Both the position numbers and the translations under genes were made by a program. A model generated the notes under the pieces. That model did no database searches and had not been told where the DNA came from. It worked only from the letters and a program-made list of their open reading frames with translations. 64,000 nt of DNA from JBBQVK01 sp038211735 (GTDB lineage: Bacteria > Patescibacteriota > Gracilibacteria > Absconditabacterales > Absconditicoccaceae): NCBI GenBank assembly GCA_038211735.1, contig JBBQVK010000001.1:62001-126000 (forward strand), read 5' to 3'. Below are positions 44,121 to 54,711 of the stretch, piece after piece (position 1 is the first letter of the stretch; every line of letters starts with the position of its first letter).

Positions 44121-44456
44121 ATGAAGAAGAAATCCCACATCGTCTCCTTGCGAAAGGGGACGTCGGAGATCGAGCTGAACTATGCTGATCTCCGGAAGGC
44201 CGTCCTGGTGCTCCGGGCGGTTAACCACAAACTTAGACAGCGGGTCATTGACCTGTTGGAGGAGCATGCTACGATGACCGTTACCGATATCTACATCAAG
44301 CTTCGGCTTGAACAATCGGTAGCAAGCCAACATCTCGCCATCCTGCGTAGAGCAGGTGTGGTCCTGACTGAGAGGCAAGGTAAGTTTATCTATTATTCAT
44401 TGGATAAGGATAGGCTGAACCAAATCTCGAAGTTAGTAGAGGAACTGGCTGGCTAG
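44121..44456 (+). CDS. ArsR-family transcription regulator, code-naive and GC-rich
   Basis: A 111-residue winged-helix protein: ALVLRAVNHKLRQRV-like N-terminal helices (residues about 30-45) and a recognition helix region SVASQHLAILRRAGVVLTERQGKFIYYSL. It resembles ArsR regulators common in Bacteroidota. No metal-binding Cys box is seen. It has no UGA and four CGG codons at arginine positions of the family (LRKA, LRAV, QRVI, LRLE), which would become Trp under the code inferred for the neighbours. It is clearly richer in G+C. I infer recent gain; assembly chimerism is the alternative. Confidence 0.85.
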   Translation: MKKKSHIVSLRKGTSEIELNYADLRKAVLVLRAVNHKLRQRVIDLLEEHATMTVTDIYIKLRLEQSVASQHLAILRRAGVVLTERQGKFIYYSLDKDRLNQISKLVEELAG

Positions 44457-44465
44457 TGTGGTAGC

Positions 44466-44498
44466 ACTTACTTACCCATCCCAAGACAGTAAGTAAGT
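44466..44498 (+). repeat. 10-bp perfect inverted repeat
   Basis: ACTTACTTAC (44466-44475) is mirrored by GTAAGTAAGT (44489-44498), nine bases after the ArsR stop codon. There is no T run, so it may be an operator or an RNA stem rather than a terminator. Confidence 0.7.
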
Positions 44499-44512
44499 CT
44501 CAGAAATGAACA

Positions 44513-44543
44513 GGCTACCTCGTAATTACGGGGTAGCTTTTCT
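44513..44543 (+). terminator. rho-independent terminator of the first ArsR gene
   Basis: GCTACCTCGTA and TACGGGGTAGC (one G-U pair) form a stem followed by TTTTCTTT. Confidence 0.75.
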
Positions 44544-44600
44544 TTATTGACTTTTTATTATATTGTCATATATAGTTTATACTAGATTCTTTAGATCTGT

Positions 44601-44948
44601 ATGTACTCTCTCATGTCCAAAGAAAAAAAAGAAAGGTTTAATCAAGAAAAATTAGTTACTGCAAGCGCATTACTTCGCGCCGTATCCAATACCACACGCT
44701 TACTCATCTTAGAAACGATAGATAAAAAAGCTCCGCAAAAGATGCAAGAAATTTATATGCCATTGAAATTAGAAGAATCAATTGTATCAAATCACATAGC
44801 TATAATGGAAGATGCTTGAGTAGTACGTTCATATAGTTCACCATACAGTTCTAAAGAAAAAATCACAAAGATTAACTATGGAACACTAGCACAACTCAAT
44901 AAGGCATTGGAAAGGTTTTTGCCTCCAAAGAAAAAGAATACGAAATAG
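44601..44948 (+). CDS. ArsR-like winged-helix protein, code-adapted relative of the upstream gene
   Basis: A 115-residue protein aligned by eye with the gene at 44121: ASALLRAVSNTTRLLILETI and EIYMPLKLEESIVSNHIAIMEDAGVV correspond to its helices and recognition region. Here the shared Arg of LRAV is CGC, and one glycine (DA-G-VV) is UGA. It is thus adapted to the host code and AT-rich. It lacks the usual wing residues after AGVV. ATG 44601 or 44613 could start it. It could compete with or dimerise with the upstream regulator. Confidence 0.75.
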
Positions 44949-45005
44949 TAACTCTTCTTCTAATTTCCCAATTGAAAAAAAGAAAAAAATAATTATATTC
45001 AGTCG

Positions 45006-45120
45006 TTGCTCACCCTTTCTTCCCCCCCAAAAGGGAAGCAAAAAGAGCAATCTCATGACTGGTAGGAGTTTTCTCCTACCTAAAATCCCTTCCATGAACA
45101 TATCTGGAGGGGTTTTTTTA
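45006..45120 (+). ncRNA. candidate structured small RNA or complex 3' UTR
   Basis: Three nested or serial stems occur in 115 bases. TTGCTC/GAGCAA encloses CTTCCC/GGGAAG (45006-45050). GGTAGGAG/CTCCTACC has a TTTT loop (45061-45080). AAAATCCC..TCCA pairs with TGGAGGGGTTTT and is followed by seven T (45082-45118). No coding frame is convincing. It may be an independent RNA or the long trailer of the upstream ArsR-like gene. Confidence 0.5.
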
Positions 45121-45196
45121 TATAAATTTTCTGTTGCAATTGCTTCAAATATGAATATTTTAAATTACTTAGTAAGTCATGAGATTAAGTTTGTTG

Positions 45197-45230
45197 AAGG
45201 ATTGAGGAGATTGGCCTCGATCCTTTTTTT
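45197..45230 (+). terminator. second rho-independent terminator
   Basis: AAGGAT-T-GAGG pairs with CCTC-G-ATCCTT and runs into seven T residues. It lies 77 bases beyond the preceding terminator with no gene between, so a short transcript may start in that gap. Confidence 0.75.
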
Positions 45231-45306
45231 GTAATAATAATTTCTATCATTACTTTTCCAAAATAGTCTCTCAGCATGTTCGAAAGTTCATTTTTTTATC
45301 CAAAAA

Positions 45307-46530
45307 TTATTGAATCCAGTACGAATATAAGTCCTTACTAGCTAGGTTTGCAGCGCACGCAACAACTTGTTCTTTTTCCACTGCATTATATTTGGCAAGC
45401 ATCTCATCTAAATTTTCTACGTTCTTTTTGAACAACCATTGTTCTCCTACGAAATGCGCAAGCTGGTCAGAAGTTTCTATGCCCATTTTGGTCTTCCCAG
45501 TGATATTACCTAGTGCTTTGGTAAGTTCATCGTCAGTCACATCGCCAGTAGAAATTTTAATCAGTTGATCATGAATTGCTTGGAGTCATTCTGCTCGCCT
45601 CGCTTTTTCCATTCACGCTCTAATCACAAATAGTCCATCACTATCATTTTCAGCATGTGAAGCACTTATATAATAACACAATCATCTCTTTTCTCTAATC
45701 TCCATAAACAGCCTAGAAGACATAGTACCTCCCAAAACGGTTGCTACTAATCCTGCTGCATATCTTTCATCCTCATGCATAGATCGTCCAGGAGCGCTTA
45801 TTACTAGGTGGTTTTGCTGGGTTTTCTTGTCATAGAACGAGGTATGTTCAGTAGGAAGATGAGAAGTATAGATAGGCGATGCACCGATTTTTTTCTCAGG
45901 CAATGGCGCAAATAACAACCCAATCTGTTCTTCTAACTTTTCTTGATTACTAATATCTCCAGCTACTACAATGACTAAATTATCTTTCGTATAGAGGTTC
46001 TGTTTATGATCAAAAAAGTGTTGCGGGGTGAATGATTGAATATTTTCTACAGGTCATAGGATTGACCGTCAGAAACTATTATCGCCGTAATACCAATTTC
46101 TTCGTTTATCAATTACCTGACGGCTAGGCATATCTTCGTACATCATAACTTCTTGGACTATTACCCCTTTTTCTCTCTCAAGTTCGTCTTTTGGAAACTG
46201 TGCATCTACTAACATATCAGCCAATACATCGATTGCTTGTTGGATATTCTCTGGAGCGCATTTGACATAATATCCCGCATATTCCTCACTAGTAAACGCA
46301 TTAAACTCACCGCCGAACGCATCAATTGTCTCTGCTACTGCCTGAGGAGTGGGGTATTTTTTACCACCTTTAAAAAACATATGTTCCAAAAAGTGCGACA
46401 ATCCATTGGTCTCGCGTTGTTCATAGATACTGCCAGCTTTCACCAAAATTTCTATAGTGGTTGAATTGGCATCAGGTAGATCAGCAAAAATAACTGGTAT
46501 TCACGCAATAGTTTTCTCTTCGATATGCAT
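45307..46530 (-). CDS. M16-family zinc metallopeptidase
   Basis: A 407-residue peptidase with the inverted zinc motif HFLEH (GLSHFLEHMFFKG, about residue 50) and the downstream Glu in the EEYAGYY region, followed by the second M16 repeat (GTMSSRLFMEIREKRG). M16 peptidases degrade short peptides or process proteins; this resembles YmxG/PqqL-type proteins. UGA codons include the Gly in SFG-RSILG and EKRG-LCYY, both family positions. It is first in a run of minus-strand genes with alr and murA upstream. Confidence 0.9.
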
Positions 46531-46562
46531 CAGATGGTTTACAATAAATTAAATAAAGAACT

Positions 46563-47702
46563 TTATACAATCACTCTCCTAATTTTGCTATCTAATTTTA
46601 CGAGTAGTTCATATGGAATAGTGCCACATATTGTTGCACATGCTTGTAATGAGTTTACCGCATGTTTGTCATTGCTGATCAGTTCAATACTATCTCAGAT
46701 CTGAATATCATTTCCTTGCGTGTCTATACAACTCAAATTCATACAGATTGTCCCTACCATAGGCAATACAATATTGTTTCGTTTTACCTGTCGTTTATTG
46801 GTCAATCTCCTGTCTAGTCCTTCATGATAGCCAAAAGGGACTGTAACAGTTTGCATACTATGAGCAGCGGTAAAACGTCCCCCATAACTAACTATATCTC
46901 CATTTATTAATTTTTGTTTACTTACCACGGTTGTAAGAATACGTAACGCAGGGGAGAGTGGTCCCAAAAGTGCGTGATACGGATCTTCTGGCGACAGATG
47001 ATTGTATCCATACATCGCAACTCCTGATCTCCACGCATTGAAAAACCCATCAACGTTTTTTACGACTCATGCGCTATTTCAAATATGTTTTCGTTTGGGC
47101 GTAAATCATGCTTGTTTGATCATCGCATACATTCATTTGAAAGTTGCAATTTGTGATTCACTGAACGAGCTATCAACTTCATCAGCATTAGCAAAATGGC
47201 TCATAACCCCTTCGAGTTTTATATGTGGATACGCCAGCAATATCTCCAGAACTTCTTGTAACTGATCGATTTGTAATCCCTCTCTATTCATCCCCGTATT
47301 GAGAAACAAATGGATAGAAAAAGAGTTCGGTTGCTTGACTAAATATTTCAGTGTCTCCACCGTGTAGACCACCAGCGTAGCATAACGCGGATTATAATGA
47401 CGGTAGTTTTCAGGTAACGTCTCTCACATAATAAGGACCTTTTTCTTGGCATAGTCTTTGACTATCTGATATTCTGGGAAGCTATCTACACAGATATAGG
47501 GCACGTTGGTGCCTTTTAAGATTATGCTCATCTCTTTCAGTCCGTGGCCATAGGCATTAGATTTAAGAACTGGAAAAATGGTTTTATTTATTTTCAATGA
47601 CTGTAAAAATGCAAGATTTTGCAAAATCGCGTGCTTATCAATCTCAATCGTGTTGAGTGTAGAAAGTTGTGGTTGCACTCGTTTTTTCAAAAGACGTAAC
47701 AT
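46563..47702 (-). CDS. alr: alanine racemase
   Basis: A 379-residue PLP enzyme making D-alanine for peptidoglycan. The PLP lysine is in PVLKSNAYGHG (about residue 45) and the catalytic tyrosine in IVSYGGRFTA. HIGNSAG, RSGVAMYGYN and MVGTICMNLSCID are further family motifs. UGA codons include the Gly in HIG-NSAG. CGA precedes KHIGNSAG, where a Trp or Tyr is common. It lies 25 bases after murA on the same strand, a sensible cell-wall gene pair. Confidence 0.93.
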
Positions 47703-47727
47703 CTTCTTACTACAGATAAAATTATTT

Positions 47728-49050
47728 TTACGACCTTTTTTCTAGGTTTGCTCAAAGCTTTTTTAATTTTTTTTCAATCTGTTCGTATCATCTAGAGATC
47801 TGTTCTATGTTGTGCAGGATAGTAGTACCATTTCCTACAAGTCATGCGAGCAGTGCCGTCGCTCACGCTCTTAGATCATGGACCGTAAACTCGCCTCCAG
47901 TAAAGGTAGATGGACCATGGATTTTGAGTGCATAATGTCCACCGACCATCTCTGGTCATCGATTAAAATTGTATACTTTCTCAGGCTCTTCAACCTGTGG
48001 GTCAAATGTAGTAAACGACGCTCACATTGTTTCTAATATTTCTTGGTATTGTGAAAATCTATTTGGAAAGATAGTCTCATGGATAGTCGATGTCCCATGC
48101 GCTGTACACATAAGTACCGCCCACAATGCTTGTCGATCCGTCATAAATCCAGGATAGGGTTGCGTAGTAATATCAGTCGCTCTCAAAGGTCACTTATAAT
48201 AAAATCTAATACCTCGATCTCAGATCTCATAGCCACCTCATGCTTCTTCAATTTTATCTAGGAATGCTGTAAGATGTTCTTGTTGTGCGTTTTCGATAAT
48301 AATATCTCCTTTTGAAATCAATGCAGCACAGGCATAGGTCACCGCTTCGTTTCTATCAGGAACTACCGTATGAATAGCTCCGTGCAGTTTCTCCACTCAT
48401 TCTATCTCTATGACTTTGAACGCTCTTCTTCTAATCTTCGCACCCATGGCATTGAGGAATTTTATCATATCATCAATCTCTGGTTCGAGAGCAGCATTCT
48501 CCAAAATGGTTTTTCCTTTTGCCATAGCTGCTGCCATAAGCATTATTTCTGTACCTGTATGACTGTTTTTCTCAAAACGATAGGTCGTCCCACGTAGCTC
48601 TTTGGCTTCTACATACAATCTCGACTCGTTCATCTTCCAGGTCGCTCCTAGTGCTTCTAAGCCTTCTAATGATCTATCCAACGGTCTTGCCCCTATCTTA
48701 TCTCCACCAGGCATAGGTATTTCCGCTTTGCCAAACTTTGCCAATAATGGTCACAGAAAAAGCATTGAGGCTCTCGACTTCTCTCCAAACTCATCAGGTA
48801 TCTGTCGACCCGTAATATGCGGATCCAAACGTAACGTTTTATTTCCTACTTCTTTTGCTGACCCACCAAGGAGGGTAATTACCTCTCTTACCAGACGCAC
48901 ATCATCAATCCCAGGAATATTAAGCAATCTTGATTCACTGTCTGCAAGTAATGCAGCGATCATCAACTTGTATGAAGCGTTTTTGGCTCCACCAAGCCTA
49001 ATGCATCCATACAAGGGATTTCATCATGTTATAATCAATGAACCTGACAT
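47728..49050 (-). CDS. murA: UDP-N-acetylglucosamine 1-carboxyvinyltransferase MurA, Cys-to-Asp active site
   Basis: A 440-residue MurA, first committed enzyme of peptidoglycan synthesis. It has IRLGGAKNASYK near the N-terminus, SRASMLFLGPLLAKFG, the loop PMPGGDKIGARPLD, and the C-terminal GPSTFTGGEFTVHDLRACAT. In the loop the catalytic Cys (Cys115 in E. coli) is Asp (GAT, 48700-48702). The same substitution is known from naturally fosfomycin-resistant MurA. At least seven UGA codons are at family glycines, including the one opening GPLLAKFG. It is followed by alr. Confidence 0.95.
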
Positions 49051-49082
49051 CAATAGCCGACAATAAAAATAAATATCTTAAA

Positions 49083-49748
49083 TTATATACGAATTTGGTC
49101 AACTTCCACGCGTGGTGGGTCTCTAAATATCTTAATCATTTTATATGCATATGACTCACTATAGTGTTCAAGTATCTGTTCCGCAACTCGCTTTGGATCA
49201 AGCATACTGGATGTATCTTTATCGGTATTTTGCCAAAACCCTGTATTCATACCTGCAGGGCCAGCTACTAGTACTTTACCTACCTCATCAGATAAGGAGA
49301 GAGATTGTGCTAACATACCTAATCACGCCTTTGATGCTGTATACACAGGTTCTAATTTTCTCGGAGTCCACTGAGAGGTCGAAGTAACTACCAGTAAGTT
49401 TTCTAATGTTTTTTGTTTTGCGAGCAGTGTATGCACAATCGATGTAGGGCCAAGCAAACCAACAACATACATTTGTTCAATCTGTTCTTTGGTGAGTGTA
49501 GATAGTGTTCACTCTTGGTAAAACCCAGCATTTAGTATAAGTAAATCTATATTGGGAACTGCCTGTATTAGTAAGGCTATATCTCTAAGAGATTGTTCAT
49601 AACTAACCATGTCTAGTCAATGAAATTGAATACCTTCAACATCGGGGTCTTTCCTGCCAGTGACCATAACGGCATGATCATTCTTTAAGTTCTCAGCAAG
49701 TATAAATCACAATCCTGATGAGCCTCCAATAATAAGGGCATTTTTCAT
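49083..49748 (-). CDS. short-chain dehydrogenase/reductase
   Basis: A 221-residue Rossmann-fold protein with the NAD(P) motif GGSSGLG at the N-terminus, ILNAGFYQEG (NAG motif), the catalytic Ser in VVTSTS and YTASK with the catalytic Tyr and Lys. It reduces or oxidises an unknown small substrate. Four UGA codons fall at family glycines (GLG, KAG-LGM). It is 32 bases upstream of murA on the same strand. Confidence 0.88.
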
Positions 49749-49812
49749 AGCGTAGTTTCATAATAAATATTTGTATGAGAGTATCATTCTCTTGGTGTAT
49801 TGCAAAACAAAA

Positions 49813-49846
49813 AAATGGTTGCCAGGACGTTTCAAGGCAACCATTT
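49813..49846 (-). terminator. terminator for the minus-strand gene at 49957
   Basis: AAATGGTTGCC and GGCAACCATTT form an 11-bp stem; on the minus strand it is followed by a T run. Confidence 0.8.
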
Positions 49847-49956
49847 AAATACACAAATAATCTATCTCAAATAACCTAACCCTATTAGGTTTATTAAGAA
49901 AAGAATAATTATAATGTATAATTTATATGGCAAATCAAGTTAAACGTTTCATCATA

Positions 49957-51132
49957 TTACTTTCCAAAATGTTCTTCCGTATGTTTTCTCATTGTTGTTT
50001 GTTGAACCGGATATTGGGTAAGCACATAACGGATAGCTTCTCTTAGAAGAGCTTCATCTTTATAGACTTTCAATTCTACCGTCTGTTGTAGTGGATTTGC
50101 TGCATGTTTCTCTTCCATCTCATCTACACTGATGAGCAGTCATTTCAAGTCATAGCTCAACGATCTTTCAAACGAGATAGTCTGAGGAGATGTTGGCATA
50201 AGAATTTTTTGGAAATAGGCACGTACTTTGGAGTTATCGATATCAGAAAGAGTATGTAGTTTGTCCACATGGTTTTGCAGAAAATATAATTTCTCTTTCT
50301 TGGTCGCATAGTATCTATTATGCATTGCCTCTTTTGGAGTGATCTCATTTGATTTGGTATAAAGTATTTGCGCGCTTTTTCTCGCAGGGGCTTCCTGGTC
50401 AGTTCTCTCCCTACTTCTCAATCTAAACGAAGGTTTTCTCCCATTGTAGCTCTTCAATTTTTCTTTATTGACCACATAATAGGTATCAGTATATTTTCGT
50501 GTTTGAGAGGTCTCCAATCAAAACTCCTTCATTAAATCTTCCAAAATATCCTGCATATGTTGTTTTTTGAAAAGCGCGACTCTAGACTCATAATACTTTT
50601 CTACTCAAAATCATTGTTTCACAACATTTTTCTGAAGAAACGAATACTTCGCCTCATCGATCCCAACATCTACAACGCCTACAGCAATTGTTGCTAAGAC
50701 AAAACTTATAAATGAGAGCATCCATGCTGGGACATTTGGGTGTAAAAGTTGTCAGCCTCACATCAATAGCAGGTATACTGGATCATGTACTCAAAAATCC
50801 TTTATTGTGTTTCTAGTCCCTTCCCTCGCTGTACGAATTACTAGGTTTCTAATAGATGGATCAGTAGATCTGTAGATATCCCAAGCGTGCTTAAATGAAC
50901 CAATATAAAATCATACCTTTTCAAACAGAGGTCCAGAAATTGCAACGAGGGTATTTTTTTGTAGTTCAGTCAGCGCACTGTTTTTTACAAACTCTGAACT
51001 AAGCAGAGTCCCAATGATATTAGTACATCCTGCGATTATTTGTTCTTTACCAAAATTTACTGATGCATTTACGTACGCATTTCATGGTAGCTCTATAGGG
51101 AGATCTTTACTAGGTGTATGAGTGTTTTTCAT
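49957..51132 (-). CDS. membrane protein with possible CYTH-like C-terminal domain
   Basis: A 391-residue protein. Residues 1-130 are helical; one or two membrane segments follow (AWMLSFISFVLATIAVGVVDV, about 140-160). The C-terminal 190 residues contain YYVVNKEKL, PSFRLRSRERTD, ILYTKSNEI, NRYYATKKEKL and SFERSLSYDLKGLLISVDEME. Their alternating basic/acidic strands resemble a divergent CYTH/VTC tunnel fold, but this is a guess by pattern. Several UGA codons. It could belong with the polyphosphate-type proteins at 30-36 kb. Confidence 0.6.
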
Positions 51133-51199
51133 GGGTCTCGAAAAAGATGATATATAGAATATATCTTATACAGTAAGAAAATATAATGTCAATTGTAGG

Positions 51200-52240
51200 T
51201 TATAAGATTCCCATAGGCTCTCGGTCGATCTTGAAGCCTCTCGAAGGCATCTTGAGTTTGGAGTAGGCAATGTCCATAAATTGGCGTAAATTAGAGCCTT
51301 TTAAGATAATGTTATATCTATATTTGCCAAACATTTTATAAATAAGTGGAGGAGTAGTCGTAATTTCTAAATCGCTCATCGCGTAATTTTCTTTCAAGAA
51401 GAGGAGTTCTTGATACAGCTTATTGACACTGCCATAGAGTCTTTCTTCAATTTCATGTTTATACAGCAAGACACACATCTCCAATACAGGAGGATACCCA
51501 AACTGTTTTCTCATCTCCAACTCACTCTTGCGCATACCTTCTAGATCTAACTTACACGCAGACTGAACAGCAGCATGTTCTGGGTTATAACTTTGTATAA
51601 GAAATGTGGCGTCATGATGGTTTGAAAATGTTTCATACAAAAATGTGAATGTCTGTCGACTCGATTGATAGTCAGGAATATTTAATCGACTGTCTGCTTG
51701 TACAACAATCAATAAATCAAAACGCACTCCTTGCGGAGGTTGACTCAGTAGTGTAGTCCCAACAACAATTTGTGCAGTAGCTAACGACGTAGTAATTTTT
51801 TTTATCTTCGAAGGAGAGTTTACTTTCTCGCTTTCTATCAAGAGAGGTATGATACGATAGGTGTCTTCTATTCGCTGTGCTACTTGCTGTGATCATAGGC
51901 CATACATCTTGGTGTCATGTCAACCACACTGAGGGCAGGTTGGTGTGTTAGGGTAATGACGCTTACAAATATGACACAATCACGTATATCCTCCCTGCGC
52001 ATCCAGGTGATAGCCAATCGGCACATCGCAATGCGTACAACGAGGTATGTATCCACACTCTTTGCAGACAGTTCCAGTAGCGTATCATTTCTTATTGACG
52101 ATAATCGCAATCTTTTTTCACTGACTAATATACTTCGCAATTCATTTTTGTACAATTTCAGAAAATGGTTTCGATAGCTCTGCACGCATATCGATCAGAA
52201 AAATATCTTTCTTGGGATATTGAAATTGGGTGTAGCTCAT
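51200..52240 (-). CDS. PriA C-terminal half (zinc-binding region + helicase domain 2) as a free-standing gene
   Basis: 346 residues match only the back half of the primosomal helicase PriA. The two zinc sites are intact (CKECGYIPRCTHC and CHICKRHYPNTPTCPQC, eight cysteines). They are followed by a GLGSQQVAQ region, LLIVVQADSRLNIPDYQSSRQTF and the C-terminal domain (FGYPPVLEMCVLLY...). The DNA-binding domain and Walker A/DEAH helicase domain of full PriA (about 730 residues) are missing, and the upstream frame closes at 52286. The QVAGRAGR motif is also lost. Its ATG overlaps the TAA of the preceding gene (TAATG), implying coupled translation. Confidence 0.85.
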
Positions 52241-53934
52241 TATGATTTGGGCTCCTCATCTAATAAATCTTTTGCAATCCGCGATCTAGTAGCATATGTT
52301 CTTGTCTGGTCTTTCCAACTTGGATCTACGTGGCTATTCATATACAAATCACTCACGCGCTGTAATCGCTCTTTTGTATCAAAGTTTTCCCCATCATAAC
52401 TTCCTAATGAATGGAGTAGTTTATTTTGGAAAAGCGTGGAAGTGCCTATTTCTGTGCGATTATATTGTTGTAAGATCCAATCAAGGAAAACTGGAATGGC
52501 GTATTCTCCTCTCACATGTCCAGTTTGTAATAAGAATGTGACAACCATATCTTGATCCAGCATAGGATATTGGCGATACAATGTTTGCGTCTGATGATAA
52601 AGAGCAATATCATATAAGAACATACGGCTATACTCTTTTTCATCTGTATGAGTAGTATCTTGTAATGGATAGTTATGAATATATTTTCGCATCGAGTTAT
52701 CAACGCCTGCTGCTTTCCCTAAAAGGCGAAATGAGTATGACTCATTGACTACAGAGTGTGGATATGGTTTCCCATACTTAATAGCTCGGTATCTTTCCTC
52801 GTAGTAACGCATATCAATAGTAGTAGTGTGTAGTGGATTATTCTTATCTATTGCACAACCAAATGATTGTACCGCATACTTACTAAACATTTTGTTCATT
52901 TTTGCGACATATCCACTCATTCGTTGCGTTACTCACTGAGCTCATGTCACACTGTGACGTATAGTATGTTTAAGATGGCTCTCTACTATTTGTTGTCACT
53001 GATAAGCTTCCTTCAAACAATCAGGAAGATCTGCTTGTGTAACTATAGAGCGCAAATGGGTCAAGTATGATATTCAATCACTGTCTACTTGCCTAGCATA
53101 CCGATCAACTATATCATTGAATGTTTGATCTTGGTTGAAGGATAACTGCTCCATAGGAATACAATACTTCTCACTCAATCATGTACAAATTTGAGTTGCT
53201 TTGATAGACGTATTTAGCGCACATATCTCAAAAAGTTCATCGCCAATTATACAACTATCACCATCCATATAGCTTGGACGATAATATCATTGCGTAATAC
53301 TCTCGCTTGATCGAATTTTTGGTCGGGGAGTCGGCCCGTATAGCGATACAGGTAGCTCTGGAAAACAGTCTGCTAAATGTTTTCTTGCCTCACGATAGAT
53401 AAGTTGTCTTTGTTGGTTTTTATCACTAGGCCAAGGCATAGTAGACACAATAAATTGTTTTGGAGACCCATAATATGCTATATAAAGTTTATGAACTTTA
53501 GTATCAACCCATGCCGTGTATACCCAACTACTATCTGGATATCAGATCTCAATGGTACCTACTAATTCTCGCGAAGAAAATTCTTCTGGAGTTACAACGG
53601 CGTGAGATGTAAGCTCAATCTCTGGCATCATAGTCACTTTGGATAATGGATCCTCAATATGTATACGCACGACTCTTTTGCCTTCCATATCTTCCATTAC
53701 TTTCACCAATCAAGTTTCTTGTGAAAGTACTGCTCCAAAGGTTTCGCGAAAGTTTTCATACGTGTTTGTTTTTGAAGTTGAAGGGACAGTGCGAGGCCAT
53801 GAAAATGTTTTTTGTGCTTGTGTAGGAAAATGAGAAATGAGTGTGAAGAGTAGGCCAGAAAAAATAGCTTTATACGATGCCGTTTTATTACAAGACAAGT
53901 CAGTTGTTGTGGGTAGTGACTCTTTGTTCTGCAT
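52240..53934 (-). CDS. exported protein of unknown function
   Basis: A 564-residue protein with an N-terminal hydrophobic signal (YKAIFSGLLFTLISHFPTQAQ, split here at about residue 40) and a long hydrophilic, Tyr-rich exterior part with no recognised domain. Around ten UGA codons are scattered through it. Its stop overlaps the start of the PriA-like gene, so the two are translated together although their likely locations differ. Confidence 0.7.
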
Positions 53935-53997
53935 CTATTGCTATATAAACAAAACTGCTCTGTAGATAGTGATTTATAGGTTAACTTAAAGCTTCAG

Positions 53998-54564
53998 CTA
54001 TTTTTTGTTTTTATATCTAAAACAACTTACTAGGTGGTCATTCACTACACCCGTCGCCTGAAGATGCGCATAGATAATTGTCGATCCTACGAAACGCATT
54101 CATCTTTTTTTGAGATCTTTGGAAACCGCATCTGAAAGAGGAGTAGTCGCCGGACATTGCTTGTGATAGGTCCATTTGTTTTTGGTCACTTTGTTATCAT
54201 TAAATGCCCATATATATGTATCAAATGAACCGAACTCTTTTTGTATCTCTAGAAATATTTTTGCATTGGAAACCGCTGCACGTACTTTTAATTTATTTCT
54301 AATAATTCATGGATCTTGTAAAAGTTTCAGGATTTTTTTCTCATCGTAGTTCGCGACTTTATTTGGATCAAAATTTGCAAATGCTTTTCTATATCCCTCA
54401 CGTCTTTTCAAGATAGTCAACCAACTTAATCACGCCTGCGCTCCTTCTAAGATCAGAAACTCAAAATGGATACGATCATCGTGTACCGGAACTCATCGTT
54501 CTTCATCGTGATAACGAATATAGATCTCATTTCCTTCACATCGACCACATCTTTTCTTTTCCAT
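53998..54564 (-). CDS. tag: DNA-3-methyladenine glycosylase I
   Basis: A 188-residue base-excision enzyme removing 3-methyladenine from DNA. The zinc ligands are Cys in KKRCGR, His in IRYHDEE, and His and Cys in NDHLVSCF. The core is FEFLILEGAQAGLSWLTILKRREGYRKAF-like (residues about 38-65). The family's YHDxEWG reads YHDEE then CGA (54496-54498) and UGA (54493-54495), so EWG results only if CGA is Trp and UGA is Gly. Other UGA codons are in QAG-LSW and DPG-I. Confidence 0.95.
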
Positions 54565-54711
54565 CTAGGGTTGCGGTACATATAAACTATAAACGTACTC
54601 TCTATGTAGTGAAACGGCTGGAGGAGTCAATCTAAACAGGCACAGTATACTTGTATTTTAGCGATTTTGGGATATATACCTAACTCTACTTTATCTATTA
54701 GGAATCTTCTG

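Noticed and set aside
43997..44378. Short frames overlapping the ArsR gene on both strands
   Set aside because: They have no family resemblance; the ArsR frame explains the sequence.
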